Part shown: positions 1-8,417 of the stretch, piece by piece
Layout of the letters: each line of letters begins with the position of its first letter
How positions within the stretch are numbered: position 1 is the stretch's first letter
Assembly: GCF_009363075.1 (NCBI RefSeq)
Contig: NZ_CP045293.1
Span: 5,078,501-5,142,500 of the forward strand
DNA length: 64,000 nucleotides
Reading direction: 5' to 3'
Source of the DNA: Paenibacillus guangzhouensis
GTDB lineage: Bacteria > Bacillota > Bacilli > Paenibacillales > Paenibacillaceae
Position numbers and translations under genes: made by a program
Notes under the pieces: generated by a model
What the model saw: only the letters and a program-made list of their open reading frames with translations
Told to the model about the DNA's origin: nothing
Database searches by the model: none

Positions 1-1383
1 ACGACGCGCTTGCTCGAGATGTGCCCGATTATTCGAAATGACAGCTCCTGTTAGACCATAATCGGTATTGTTCGCAAATTGCAGCGCTTCATCGAAAGAG
101 GATGCCTTCGTGAACGCGACCACTGGTCCGAAAATCTCTTCCTGTGAGATGCGCGCGCGTGCGTCAACGTCGGCGAAAATTGTTGGCGCGATAAAATATC
201 CATTCGATTCGCCCGTATGGCCCCCGAGGACAAGCCGGCCTTCTTGCATACCAATTTCTATATATTCTTGAATTTTACGATAAGCCTTATCATCGACAAC
301 CGGCCCGACATTCGTTACCTTATCAGCTGGATTCCCCATCACGAGCTGCTTCGTCCGTTCTACGACTTTGTCCAGCACCGCATCGTATACAGCTTCATGA
401 ATGATTGCGCGGGAGCAAGCCGAGCATTTCTGACCCGAGAAGCCAAAGGCAGACGCCGTGATCGCATCCGCAGCCAAGTCTAGATCCGCATCGCTATCGA
501 CGACGATGGAATCCTTGCCGCCCATCTCGGCAATGACGCGCTTGATCCACTTTTGACCTGGCGCTGTCTTCGCTGCACGCTCGTTAATCCGTAATCCAAC
601 GTCACGCGACCCCGTGAAGCTGATGAAGCGCGTGAGCGGATGATCTACGAGGTAATCGCCCACTTCACCGCCTGGACCAGGAAGGTAGTTCACCACGCCT
701 GGAGGCAAGCCCACCTCTTCGAGCAGCTCTACGAATTTCGCAGCAATGACCGGTGTCGTGCTCGCCGGCTTCAAGACGACGGTATTCCCCGATACGAGCG
801 CAGCTGTGGTCATGCCCGCCATAATCGCGAGCGGGAAATTCCACGGCGGAATGACGATGCCGACGCCAAGCGGAATGTAGTAGAGCTCATTCTCTTCTTC
901 TTCAATGATCGTGAGCGGCTGAGGCTGGCTAAGGCGCTGCATTTCGCGCGCATAGAATTCCATGAAGTCAATCGCTTCCGCCGTATCCGCATCGGCTTCC
1001 GCGCGCGTCTTGCCTGACTCGAATGTCAGCCATGCTGAGAACTCATGCTTACGGCGGCGCATGAGCGCAGCAGCCTTATAGAGATACCGTGCACGTTCAT
1101 GCGGATCGGTCTTCTTCCACGATTCGAACACCCGTGCCGCCGTCTGAATCGCTTCTTCCGCGAGCGCCGTATCGGCTTGCGATACAATCCCGATCACTTG
1201 CTCTGTCGATGCCGGATTGATCGAGGTCACTTTACGGTCTGTCGCTATTCTTCGGCCTTCAATCACAAGGTCATACGAGCGCCCAAGCTCTCCCTCCACC
1301 TGCTGTAATGCCTTATCATAAGCTAGATTGTTCTGTTCATCTTTAAAATTCGTGAATACCTCATTTTTAAATTCTACGCGCAT
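1..1383 (-). CDS. rocA: L-glutamate gamma-semialdehyde (1-pyrroline-5-carboxylate) dehydrogenase, C-terminus cut off by window edge
   Basis: Oxidises glutamate semialdehyde/P5C to glutamate with NAD, the second step of proline and arginine catabolism in the cytosol. The reverse strand reads openly from the ATG at 1383 to the window edge, giving the first 461 residues of a family usually near 515. The aldehyde dehydrogenase nucleophile motif [13 protein letters not shown] is visible, with the catalytic Cys at residue 320. The start follows GGGAGGATGAGAAGGGT. The gene diverges from proline dehydrogenase, which feeds it P5C, and a perfect sigma-54 promoter lies 68 bases upstream of the start. 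The identification is firm; only the end is unseen. Confidence 0.95.
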   Translation of the reverse strand, partial: MRVEFKNEVFTNFKDEQNNLAYDKALQQVEGELGRSYDLVIEGRRIATDRKVTSINPASTEQVIGIVSQADTALAEEAIQTAARVFESWKKTDPHERARYLYKAAALMRRRKHEFSAWLTFESGKTRAEADADTAEAIDFMEFYAREMQRLSQPQPLTIIEEEENELYYIPLGVGIVIPPWNFPLAIMAGMTTAALVSGNTVVLKPASTTPVIAAKFVELLEEVGLPPGVVNYLPGPGGEVGDYLVDHPLTRFISFTGSRDVGLRINERAAKTAPGQKWIKRVIAEMGGKDSIVVDSDADLDLAADAITASAFGFSGQKCSACSRAIIHEAVYDAVLDKVVERTKQLVMGNPADKVTNVGPVVDDKAYRKIQEYIEIGMQEGRLVLGGHTGESNGYFIAPTIFADVDARARISQEEIFGPVVAFTKASSFDEALQFANNTDYGLTGAVISNNRAHLEQARR

Positions 1384-1450
1384 ACCCTTCTCATCCTCCC
1401 TGAGTAAAATAGCAATAAAAATTGAATGACGTCCTGTATTCCCATGTATA

Positions 1451-1467
1451 AGCAAATACCGTGCCAA
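1451..1467 (-). promoter_or_regulatory. sigma-54 (-24/-12) promoter for rocA
   Basis: The reverse strand reads TTGGCACGGTATTTGCT, which fits the sigma-54 consensus YTGGCACGRNNNTTGCW at every position. The -12 end lies about 68 bases upstream of the rocA ATG. SigL (sigma-54) control of roc genes through RocR is established in Bacillus subtilis. Confidence 0.9.
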
Positions 1468-1505
1468 CTTGCGTAGGAAAAGAATTTTTTATAAGAAATA
1501 TGGTT

Positions 1506-1522
1506 CTGGCATCGTTCTTGCT
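1506..1522 (+). promoter_or_regulatory. sigma-54 (-24/-12) promoter for proline dehydrogenase
   Basis: CTGGCATCGTTCTTGCT matches YTGGCACGRNNNTTGCW except for T in place of the last C of GGCAC and C in place of the following G. It lies 60 bases upstream of the proline dehydrogenase ATG and faces away from the rocA promoter across only 38 bases. Confidence 0.8.
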
Positions 1523-1582
1523 TCATTCATTGATTGCTAGACCTTCACTATGACATGACGATTCGGAGAGGGGATTCTACCC

Positions 1583-2506
1583 ATGGACATCGGTACAGAA
1601 CTATACCGCAAAACACTGCTAACGATCGCCGGCAATCGGCTCGTTGAACATTGGTCGCTCAAGTACGGTAAGAAATTGGCGAGTAAATTCATCGCTGGCG
1701 ATACGCTGGCTGAAGCATTGACACAAATTGAAGCGCTGAATCAGAAAGGCATTATGGCAACGCTGGACCACCTCGGGGAAGGCATTCGCCACTTGGACGA
1801 GGCCGCGGGATATCGGGAGGAATATGTGCGGCTCGTGCAAGGCATTTCGGACCGCGGGGTGAACTCCAACGTCTCGCTGAAGCCGACGCAGATGGGGCTC
1901 GCGCTCGATCCCGAGACATGTTATGACAATATTCGCGCCGTCGTGACCGAAGCGGCAAAGCATGACAATTTCGTTCGCATCGATATGGAAGATACACCGT
2001 TCACACAAGCGACGATCGATATCGTGCGACGGCTGCATGCCGAGGGGCTTACGAATGTCGGGACTGTCATTCAAGCCTATCTCTATCGCTCGCTGGATGA
2101 TGTGGAAGCGATGATTCAAGAAGGCATCCGCCTTCGCCTTGTCAAAGGAGCCTACAAAGAACCGAGTACCGTAGCGTACCAGAACGCAACCGATGTCATT
2201 ACGAATTTCAAGAAGATGATTCAAATGCACCTCGATCAACACATCTATACGGCTGTAGCCTCCCATGATGATACGATGATCCATTGGGTCAAAGACTACG
2301 TGCAGCAACAAGGTATTTCCAAAGACGCCTTCGAGTTCCAGATGCTCTATGGCCTGCGCATGAGTGAGCAAATGAAGCTTGCCCAAGAGGGTTATCGCGT
2401 TCGTTGTTATGTCCCGTACGGTGTGATGTGGTATCCGTATTATACGCGCCGACTAGCCGAGAAGCCCGCCAATCTAATGATGGTGCTCAAAAATATGTTC
2501 AACTAA
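1583..2506 (+). CDS. Proline dehydrogenase (FAD, monofunctional)
   Basis: Oxidises proline to 1-pyrroline-5-carboxylate and passes electrons through FAD to the respiratory chain. The 307-residue length fits the short monofunctional enzymes of Bacillota. Barrel motifs are LKPTQMG (99-105), DMEDTPF (134-140) and RLVKGAYKE (185-193), with the substrate-binding YTRR arginine pair near the C-terminus. The ATG follows GAGAGGGG. It diverges from rocA, whose product takes the next step, and precedes a RocR-like activator, so the three genes form a proline-utilisation unit. B. subtilis has two such enzymes (PutB and FadM); I cannot tell which is the orthologue. Confidence 0.93.
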   Translation: MDIGTELYRKTLLTIAGNRLVEHWSLKYGKKLASKFIAGDTLAEALTQIEALNQKGIMATLDHLGEGIRHLDEAAGYREEYVRLVQGISDRGVNSNVSLKPTQMGLALDPETCYDNIRAVVTEAAKHDNFVRIDMEDTPFTQATIDIVRRLHAEGLTNVGTVIQAYLYRSLDDVEAMIQEGIRLRLVKGAYKEPSTVAYQNATDVITNFKKMIQMHLDQHIYTAVASHDDTMIHWVKDYVQQQGISKDAFEFQMLYGLRMSEQMKLAQEGYRVRCYVPYGVMWYPYYTRRLAEKPANLMMVLKNMFN

Positions 2507-2572
2507 ATAGAGGAAGATCAGGTATAATCCATATATTAGGATATTCGTTCTTCTATATGGGAGGTCACCCGA

Positions 2573-4318
2573 TTGAAGCATCATCTGCCGTGTCTCGAAT
2601 CATTGATCCATACCTCATTCATATGCATATCAGCTGATCATAGCGAGTCCCAGCCGATACAGCCTATCGCTCAGCAAGATGGCGGACCTGTGTTCATGCA
2701 AGCGGGCTCGCAATACTACTATGTGGCAGCATCCCACGAGCTGCGGGATGGTGCCTTGGAGCCATCTTTCGTCAAATTGCCTGTGGAAGCGCTTCCGGTA
2801 AATATGCCTCTGGAGGAGGCTATCACCCGATTCAACTGTTCCGCTTATCTTCTTGTGGAATCAGAAGATCAGGTCATCGGCTACGTATCGGCTGCGGAGG
2901 TGCTGCAATCGGTAATGCGATCCTACCGCATCCTGGACGCGTACTATCAGACAACCTTGGCGACGATCGACCCGGATATGGCGATTACGCTCATTAACGA
3001 AGCCCAAGAGGTCGCTGTGTGGACGGCTGGCGCAGAACAGATCTTCTCGATCCAGAGCCAAGAAATTATCGGCAAGCCCGCGACGTCATTTTTCCCGGTC
3101 GATCGTCTGCAGTCCTTGAAGACCCTCCAGACCGGCGAATCGGTCTATAAAATGCAGCATCAGCCGCGCCAAGACCTGTTCGTGCTCATCAATGCGAATC
3201 CTGTGAAGCTGGACGGGGAGATTATCGGCGCCGTCGCCGCAGAATCGGACATTACAGCGCAAATTCGGCTTCATCAAGAGATGCTTCATATGTCGAGCAA
3301 GATGCATCATCTGCAACGGGAGATGGAGATGCTTAGCCCATCGCCCGATCCATTCTCGCCGATCAAGGGTACGAGCCGCACGATCAAGAGCTGCATCGAC
3401 ACGATGCGGAAGGTCAGCCAGACGAAGGCTACCGTACTCATTCAAGGAGAGAGCGGCACAGGAAAAGAGCTATTCGCCAAGGCCATCCATGATTCCCGCG
3501 AAGACCAAGATGCTCCTTTCATCGCGATCAACTGCGGCGCGATCCCCCCTGCGCTGTTCGAGAGCGAGCTGTTCGGATACGAGAAAGGCGCCTTCTCCGG
3601 CGCCGATCCCCGCGGGAAGAAAGGACAAATTGCCCTTGCGAACGGCGGAACGCTCTTCTTGGACGAAATTGGCGAAATGCCGCTTGAGATGCAGGTGAAG
3701 TTGCTGCGCGTGCTGCAGGAGAAGAAGTATTTCCCGATCGGCGGCACGCAGATGCGCAGTGCCGATTGTCGCATCATCGCCGCGACGAATCGCGATCTGA
3801 AGAAGATGATTGCGGACGGGAAATTCCGCGAGGATCTCTATTATCGCTTGAATGTCCTCTCGATGGAGATCCCTCCGCTGCGGCAGCGCAAGGAAGACAT
3901 CTATGATCTTACGCAGTCGTTCCTCCATGAATTCTCGCTCGTGTATGGGCGGCATATTCAAGATATTCCACCGGAGGTTATTCGATATCTGGTGCAATAC
4001 GATTGGCCCGGCAACATCCGCGAGCTGCGGAACACGATTGAGCGGCTTGTTATATTCGCAACCGACGGTATGATCAAGACGGATTATTTGCCAAGTGCTC
4101 TATATCAAGAAACCGCACGCCCTGCCGAAGCATCGTCATCCGCACCTATGGACAGGCATCTTGGCGTACATGCCTATCAAGAGACGATGGATGCCTTCGA
4201 ACGAAATCTCCTGCAGCAAGCCTTAGAGGAGGTTCAAGGCAATAAACTCGAAATGGCGAAGCTGCTCGGCGTCTCGCGTGCGACATTGTACAATAAGCTG
4301 AAACGTTTTGGACTATAA
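2573..4318 (+). CDS. RocR-like sigma-54 enhancer-binding activator (CBS-like, PAS, AAA+, Fis HTH)
   Basis: Transcription activator that remodels sigma-54 RNA polymerase. Residues about 70-112 look CBS-like and 125-228 PAS-like, which suggests ligand sensing. The AAA+ domain follows, with Walker A GESGTGKE (292-299), the sigma-54 contact loop GAFSGA (339-344, Ser in place of the usual Thr) and DEIGEM (364-369). A Fis-type helix-turn-helix ends the protein. At 581 residues it is longer at the N-terminus than RocR (about 460). The start is TTG, eight bases after GGGAGGT. The two sigma-54 promoters directly upstream are its likely targets; the inducer (ornithine, citrulline or proline-derived) cannot be read from sequence. 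Confidence 0.9.
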   Translation: MKHHLPCLESLIHTSFICISADHSESQPIQPIAQQDGGPVFMQAGSQYYYVAASHELRDGALEPSFVKLPVEALPVNMPLEEAITRFNCSAYLLVESEDQVIGYVSAAEVLQSVMRSYRILDAYYQTTLATIDPDMAITLINEAQEVAVWTAGAEQIFSIQSQEIIGKPATSFFPVDRLQSLKTLQTGESVYKMQHQPRQDLFVLINANPVKLDGEIIGAVAAESDITAQIRLHQEMLHMSSKMHHLQREMEMLSPSPDPFSPIKGTSRTIKSCIDTMRKVSQTKATVLIQGESGTGKELFAKAIHDSREDQDAPFIAINCGAIPPALFESELFGYEKGAFSGADPRGKKGQIALANGGTLFLDEIGEMPLEMQVKLLRVLQEKKYFPIGGTQMRSADCRIIAATNRDLKKMIADGKFREDLYYRLNVLSMEIPPLRQRKEDIYDLTQSFLHEFSLVYGRHIQDIPPEVIRYLVQYDWPGNIRELRNTIERLVIFATDGMIKTDYLPSALYQETARPAEASSSAPMDRHLGVHAYQETMDAFERNLLQQALEEVQGNKLEMAKLLGVSRATLYNKLKRFGL

Positions 4319-4327
4319 CTGATTAAG

Positions 4328-4378
4328 TGTCTAAAATTTTAAACAGTATTTCGCTAAATGTGTCTAATATCATAGACA
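4328..4378. promoter_or_regulatory. Two tandem 18-bp palindromes, candidate enhancer (UAS/DAS) of the sigma-54 activator
   Basis: TGTCTAAAATTTTAAACA (4328-4345) and TGTCTAATATCATAGACA (4361-4378) share the half-sites TGTCTA and TA(G/A)ACA with a 6-base spacer. Their centres are 33 bp apart, about three helical turns. They lie just behind the activator gene and outside the catalase terminator. Distal enhancers are normal for this activator class, and B. subtilis rocG uses one about 1.5 kb downstream. Confidence 0.5.
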
Positions 4379-4382
4379 AACA

Positions 4383-4427
4383 CAAAAAGACCTCCACTCG
4401 CGCCGTCATTGATGCGAATGGAGGTCT
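4383..4427 (-). terminator. Intrinsic terminator of the catalase gene
   Basis: A 14-base stem (4388-4401 with 4414-4427, one mismatch) is followed on the reverse strand by a run of five T, six bases beyond the catalase stop codon. Confidence 0.85.
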
Positions 4428-4433
4428 ATTACG

Positions 4434-5891
4434 TTATGATTGCATGTGTTGGAGATACGGTGCCAGATCCACTTTAAGCCCTTCGGCCAGTCGCTTCCCA
4501 AGCTCCGCATCAGCACGATAGAAGTTACAGATCGCAAGCAGCTTCGTCTGATCCGCAACCGAGGAGAGGTCAGCCGTTAAGTTCTTCACGAGGGCATCCT
4601 GTTCCGCAGCCGAATAACGATTCCATACTTGGCCAGCCTGACCGAAATTATTCGTCTTCTCAATCGTCTTCCGCAGCGCCTCGCCATGAACCGGGTATGG
4701 CACATCATTGTATGCTGGATCTTCTTTTGGCGTATGTTGATAGCGGTTCGGTTCATAATTAATATGATCCTTCTGCTGACCATGCGCCATCGCGCCATCC
4801 CGCTGGTTATTATTCACCTGCGCGAACGGGCAGTTGATCGGCAATTGCAAATAATTCGTACCGATCCGGTAACGCTGCGTATCGGAATAAGAGAATAACC
4901 GACCTTGCAGCAGCTTATCTTCCGAAGGCTCAATACCAGGAACGACAACGCCAGGATTGAATCCGACTTGCTCCGTCTCCGCGAACACATTCTCCGGGTT
5001 CTTATTGAGTGTCATTGTGCCCACAAGCTGGTACGGTATATCTTCCTCGAACCAATCCTTCGTCGGATCAAGCGGATTAAAATCAAAGTTATCCAGGTCC
5101 GCAGGATCTAGCACTTGCACGTATAAATCCCATTCCGGGAATTCCTGCCGCTCAATCGCTTCGTAGAGGTCGCGGCTCGCATGATTGAAGTCCTTGCTCT
5201 GAATTTCAGCCGCTTCTTCCGCCGACAAGTTCTTAACGCCTTGCTTCGGCACCCAGCGCAGCTTCGTATAGACCATATTGCCGTATGCATTGATCCACTT
5301 GAACGCATGGACGCTTGAACCGCGCATATGACGGTAACTCGCTGGAATACCTTCATCCGTAAAGAGATGCACGAGCATATTCGTCGATTCTGGACTCAGC
5401 GACATGAAGTCCCAATACCGGTCCGGCGTCTGCAGATTGTTCCGTGGGTCTGGCTTCAAGGAATGCACCATATCTGGGAATTTCATCGCATCGCGAATGA
5501 AGAAGATTGGCAAGTTGTTGCCGACGAAGTCGTAGTTCCCTTCTTCGGTATAGAATTTGATCGCGAACCCGCGCGGGTCGCGGAGTGTCTCTGGGGAGTG
5601 CTGTCCATGAATGACCGTAGAGAAACGAACGAATACAGGTGTTTCTTGACCTTCCTGTTGCAGAAATGCCGCTTTGGTGTAACGCCTCATACTGTTCGTC
5701 ACTGTGAATACGCCATGCGCCCCGGCACCACGTGCATGCACGACCCGCTCAGGTACCCGTTCACGGTCGAAATGCGCCAACTTCTCGAGCAGCTGATAAT
5801 CTTCGAGCAACGTCGGCCCATGCTGCCCCGCTGTCCTAGAGCTCTGATTATTACCGATCGGAACACCTTGATTCGTTGTTAATTTGGTCAT
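4434..5891 (-). CDS. katA: Haem catalase, small-subunit monofunctional type
   Basis: Dismutates hydrogen peroxide to water and oxygen. The 485-residue length is typical of clade 3 small-subunit catalases. The distal His is His52 (VVHARGAGAHG), the distal Asn is Asn125 (DFVGNN), and the haem-ligand Tyr is Tyr335 (RLFSYSDTQRYR). The ATG follows GGGAGG. A promoter and an exact PerR box lie upstream, so induction by peroxide is expected, as for B. subtilis katA. It is a single-gene unit with its own terminator. Confidence 0.96.
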   Translation of the reverse strand: MTKLTTNQGVPIGNNQSSRTAGQHGPTLLEDYQLLEKLAHFDRERVPERVVHARGAGAHGVFTVTNSMRRYTKAAFLQQEGQETPVFVRFSTVIHGQHSPETLRDPRGFAIKFYTEEGNYDFVGNNLPIFFIRDAMKFPDMVHSLKPDPRNNLQTPDRYWDFMSLSPESTNMLVHLFTDEGIPASYRHMRGSSVHAFKWINAYGNMVYTKLRWVPKQGVKNLSAEEAAEIQSKDFNHASRDLYEAIERQEFPEWDLYVQVLDPADLDNFDFNPLDPTKDWFEEDIPYQLVGTMTLNKNPENVFAETEQVGFNPGVVVPGIEPSEDKLLQGRLFSYSDTQRYRIGTNYLQLPINCPFAQVNNNQRDGAMAHGQQKDHINYEPNRYQHTPKEDPAYNDVPYPVHGEALRKTIEKTNNFGQAGQVWNRYSAAEQDALVKNLTADLSSVADQTKLLAICNFYRADAELGKRLAEGLKVDLAPYLQHMQS

Positions 5892-5951
5892 AAAAACGCC
5901 TCCCTTTATGTAATATGATAGTAGTCAGAACCAATCAAGAATCATAACCCC

Positions 5952-5980
5952 ATTGTATGATAGTTGATAATTAAAATCAA
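5952..5980 (-). promoter_or_regulatory. SigA promoter of katA
   Basis: The reverse strand reads TTGATT (5975-5980), a 17-base spacer, then TACAAT (5952-5957), about 60 bases upstream of the katA start. Confidence 0.75.
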
Positions 5981-5987
5981 TACTAAA

Positions 5988-6002
5988 TTATAATAATTAT
6001 AA
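5988..6002 (-). promoter_or_regulatory. PerR box controlling katA
   Basis: The reverse strand reads TTATAATTATTATAA, an exact fit to the Bacillus Per box TTATAATNATTATAA. It abuts the upstream side of the -35 element, the usual place for peroxide-sensitive repression by PerR. Confidence 0.85.
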
Positions 6003-6016
6003 ATAATAACGATAAG

Positions 6017-6071
6017 GAAAGGGACAAACCTGCGCTGATCTGACGATCGTACACATGGCATTGTCCCTTTC
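6017..6071. repeat. Inverted repeat with 11-bp perfect arms
   Basis: GAAAGGGACAA (6017-6027) pairs with TTGTCCCTTTC (6061-6071) around a 33-base loop, between the PerR box of katA and the ydjO terminator. No T-run follows on either strand, so it is not a standard terminator. Function unknown. Confidence 0.5.
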
Positions 6072-6076
6072 GCATA

Positions 6077-6102
6077 CAAAAAAGCCGACCCATCGGTCGG
6101 CT
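6077..6102 (-). terminator. Intrinsic terminator of the ydjO-like gene
   Basis: AGCCGACC, loop, GGTCGGCT (6083-6102) followed on the reverse strand by six T, 22 bases past the stop codon. Confidence 0.9.
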
Positions 6103-6123
6103 CTATTTCATTACGTTATCGTC

Positions 6124-6336
6124 TTATTGTTTGGATTGCAGCGGGCTTGTATTCACCAATACGGCTAGCTTTCTCTCGCCCTTCTCCATAACGGATTGAC
6201 ATTGGGGGCATGTCGGCTCTGTTGAAAAAGCAAAATTATCTCTCATCCAACCATTGCATTTCTCATTGGTGCACGACCAAATAGCTGTTACTTCCTCAGG
6301 AATCTCATCCATTGGCTTTTTCCGTGAATTGTACAT
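6124..6336 (-). CDS. ydjO: YdjO-family small zinc-ribbon protein
   Basis: A 70-residue protein with two Cys pairs, CTNEKC and CPQC, that can form a zinc ribbon, and the family words CNGWMRDNFA between them. B. subtilis YdjO, known as cold-inducible, has the same size and pattern; its molecular role is not established. I place the start at the ATG at 6336, which has AGAGGG at six bases; the ATG at 6342 would overlap that ribosome binding site. It is monocistronic with a strong terminator. Confidence 0.85.
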   Translation of the reverse strand: MYNSRKKPMDEIPEEVTAIWSCTNEKCNGWMRDNFAFSTEPTCPQCQSVMEKGERKLAVLVNTSPLQSKQ

Positions 6337-6457
6337 GTCCATCCCTCTTTCTATCCAGGATTATCAAGCTTATAATTGCCCTGAACCATCGGTCACAGGA
6401 GTTAGTTCTCGAGCCACTCCCTTAATATGGCCTGACCTCCGATTTTTAATAAATAAA

Positions 6458-6519
6458 AATTCACATATTACACAAGGTTATCCACGCCTTCCATCATAAC
6501 CCTCTGCAATATGTGAATT
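6458..6519. repeat. Nested inverted repeat upstream of the sulfatase gene
   Basis: AATTCACATATT (6458-6469) and AATATGTGAATT (6508-6519) are perfect 12-bp inverted arms. Inside them GGTTAT (6476-6481) pairs with ATAACC (6496-6501). The two internal loops are both exactly six bases and the apical loop is 14. It lies about 120 bases upstream of the sulfatase. The rest of 6343-6641 shows nothing I can support. Confidence 0.6.
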
Positions 6520-6641
6520 CAGGTCAAATATCAATACAGTTCCATCTTACCACTTCTGGCACATAATAGCAACGAATACTTTCCAGATCTTAGCGTCATT
6601 GAATATCGCTTCGAAAAATAGTCTTAATCCAAAGGAGCTGA

Positions 6642-8309
6642 ATGAACGAGATGATGCAGAAGCGGCCTAATTTCTTAGTTTTTATCGTTGATGAGCAGCG
6701 TTACCCTCCCGTGTATGAGAGCGCGGCCCTGCGAAACTGGAGCAAGAACAATCTCGTGACGCAGACATATCTGCGCGAGAATGGCGTCGAACTGCTCCGC
6801 CATTATATCGGGAGTGCGGCATGTTGCCCCAGCCGAGCGACCATGTTCACCGGCCACTATCCTTCGATGCATGGCGTCTCCCAGACGAACGGGATTGCCA
6901 AGAGCGCCTTCGACTCGGATATGTTCTGGCTGAACACCAATACAGTCCCGACAATGGGCAATTACATGCGTGAAGCCGGCTATCAGACGTATTACAAAGG
7001 GAAATGGCATATTTCGTATGAGGATATCGTCGTCCCGGGGACGCACCAGGATGTTCCCAGCTATGACCCTAACAACGGCGTCCCTGTTCCACAGATGGAG
7101 TCCCTTTATGCGCAAGCAGGACGCCTCGAGAGCTACGGTTTCTCCGATTGGATCGGACCTGAGCCGCATGGGCGCAACCCGCGGAATTCTGGATCTTCAG
7201 CTGCAGGCGGGGTCAGCGGACGAGATGTCGTCTATGGATCCGAAGCCGCCAGGCTCATTGAAGCGTTGGATCAACAATCTTATCCTGCGGAGGATCGTCC
7301 ACCTTGGCTCATCGTCGCCTCCTTCGTCAATCCGCACGACATCGTGCTGTATGGCTCCCTCACGGAACATATTCCTGCATTCAACTTCGAAGTGGATGAC
7401 GGCGTACCGATGGTGGAACCCCCACCGACCGTGCTCGAGTCCTTGCATACGAAACCCCGCTGCCAGGCCAGCTATCGCACCATCTATCCTCAAGCATTGC
7501 AGCCTATTCTTAACCCACCCTTCTATTACAGGCTCTATTATCAATTGCAGAAAAATGCCGATGAGCAGATGCAGAACGTGTATGAAGCATTAGCACGCTC
7601 TTCGTTCTACGACAATACGATTGTGATATTCACATCAGATCATGGCGACCTGCTCGGCTCGCACGGCTATCTACACCAGAAGTGGTACGCAGCTTATGAA
7701 GAGATACTTCACGTCCCCTTCGTCATTTATAACAAGAAGCTCTTCCCAAACTCGAAGCAGCTTGACGCATTAACCAGCCATCTCGACCTGCTCCCTACCA
7801 TGCTAGGATTAGCGCAAGCGAATGTCCCTGAGATCCAAGCGCGCCTGAAGCGAACATTTACGGAAGTTCATCCCTTCGTCGGCCGTGATCTGAGCTCCTA
7901 TCTATTAGGGCATTCTGTGCCGCCGAACCATCCCGTCTTCTTCATGACGGATGACGATGTCATGCTTGGACAGCATCAGGTCAGCGCCTTGGGCAGACCC
8001 TATCCTTCCGTTGTTCAGCCCAATCATATCGAGACCGTCATCACTTGGCTGGATACGAAGAGTGCAGATGGGAATACGACGAAAATGCTATGGAAATACG
8101 CTCGATATTTCGACCCGAACTCAGCGAGCAGCAGCACTCCCGTCCCCGAGGAGTTCGAATTATATAACTTAAGCGTAGACCCTTTAGAAATCCGCAACTT
8201 AGCTCACACTGCCTTCGCAACTTCAGATAGTCGGCACATTCAAACCCAAATGATGCTTCTATTAGATCAAGAAAGACAGACGAAACGTTTAACCCCAGCA
8301 ACCGTTTAA
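6642..8309 (+). CDS. Sulfatase (formylglycine-dependent type I), cytosolic
   Basis: Hydrolyses sulfate esters; the substrate cannot be told. The activation motif C-x-P-S-R is present (Cys61, within CCPSRATMFTG), so the enzyme should need a formylglycine-generating enzyme, which is not encoded in this window. KGKWHIS and the metal-binding FTSDHGDLLGSHG are further family signatures. There is no signal peptide, so the substrate would have to be imported. The ATG follows AAAGGAG. The next gene on the same strand, 108 bases on, is an MFS permease. The phosphodiesterase/phosphonate hydrolase members of the same superfamily are a less likely alternative. Confidence 0.85.
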   Translation: MNEMMQKRPNFLVFIVDEQRYPPVYESAALRNWSKNNLVTQTYLRENGVELLRHYIGSAACCPSRATMFTGHYPSMHGVSQTNGIAKSAFDSDMFWLNTNTVPTMGNYMREAGYQTYYKGKWHISYEDIVVPGTHQDVPSYDPNNGVPVPQMESLYAQAGRLESYGFSDWIGPEPHGRNPRNSGSSAAGGVSGRDVVYGSEAARLIEALDQQSYPAEDRPPWLIVASFVNPHDIVLYGSLTEHIPAFNFEVDDGVPMVEPPPTVLESLHTKPRCQASYRTIYPQALQPILNPPFYYRLYYQLQKNADEQMQNVYEALARSSFYDNTIVIFTSDHGDLLGSHGYLHQKWYAAYEEILHVPFVIYNKKLFPNSKQLDALTSHLDLLPTMLGLAQANVPEIQARLKRTFTEVHPFVGRDLSSYLLGHSVPPNHPVFFMTDDDVMLGQHQVSALGRPYPSVVQPNHIETVITWLDTKSADGNTTKMLWKYARYFDPNSASSSTPVPEEFELYNLSVDPLEIRNLAHTAFATSDSRHIQTQMMLLLDQERQTKRLTPATV

Positions 8310-8417
8310 GTTCTCCGATTCATAATTTCTTTTGCGTAAAGCCTTGGATCCTTGAGGGTGCTTTTGGTAATATTCATGTATAGAGAATGCAGAATGTGAT
8401 GAAATGGAGCATAGTAC

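Noticed and set aside
1619-2386. 255-residue open frame on the minus strand inside proline dehydrogenase
   Set aside because: It is fully antisense to a gene with clear catalytic motifs, has no ribosome binding site and shows no recognisable domain; long antisense frames are common in codon-biased genes.
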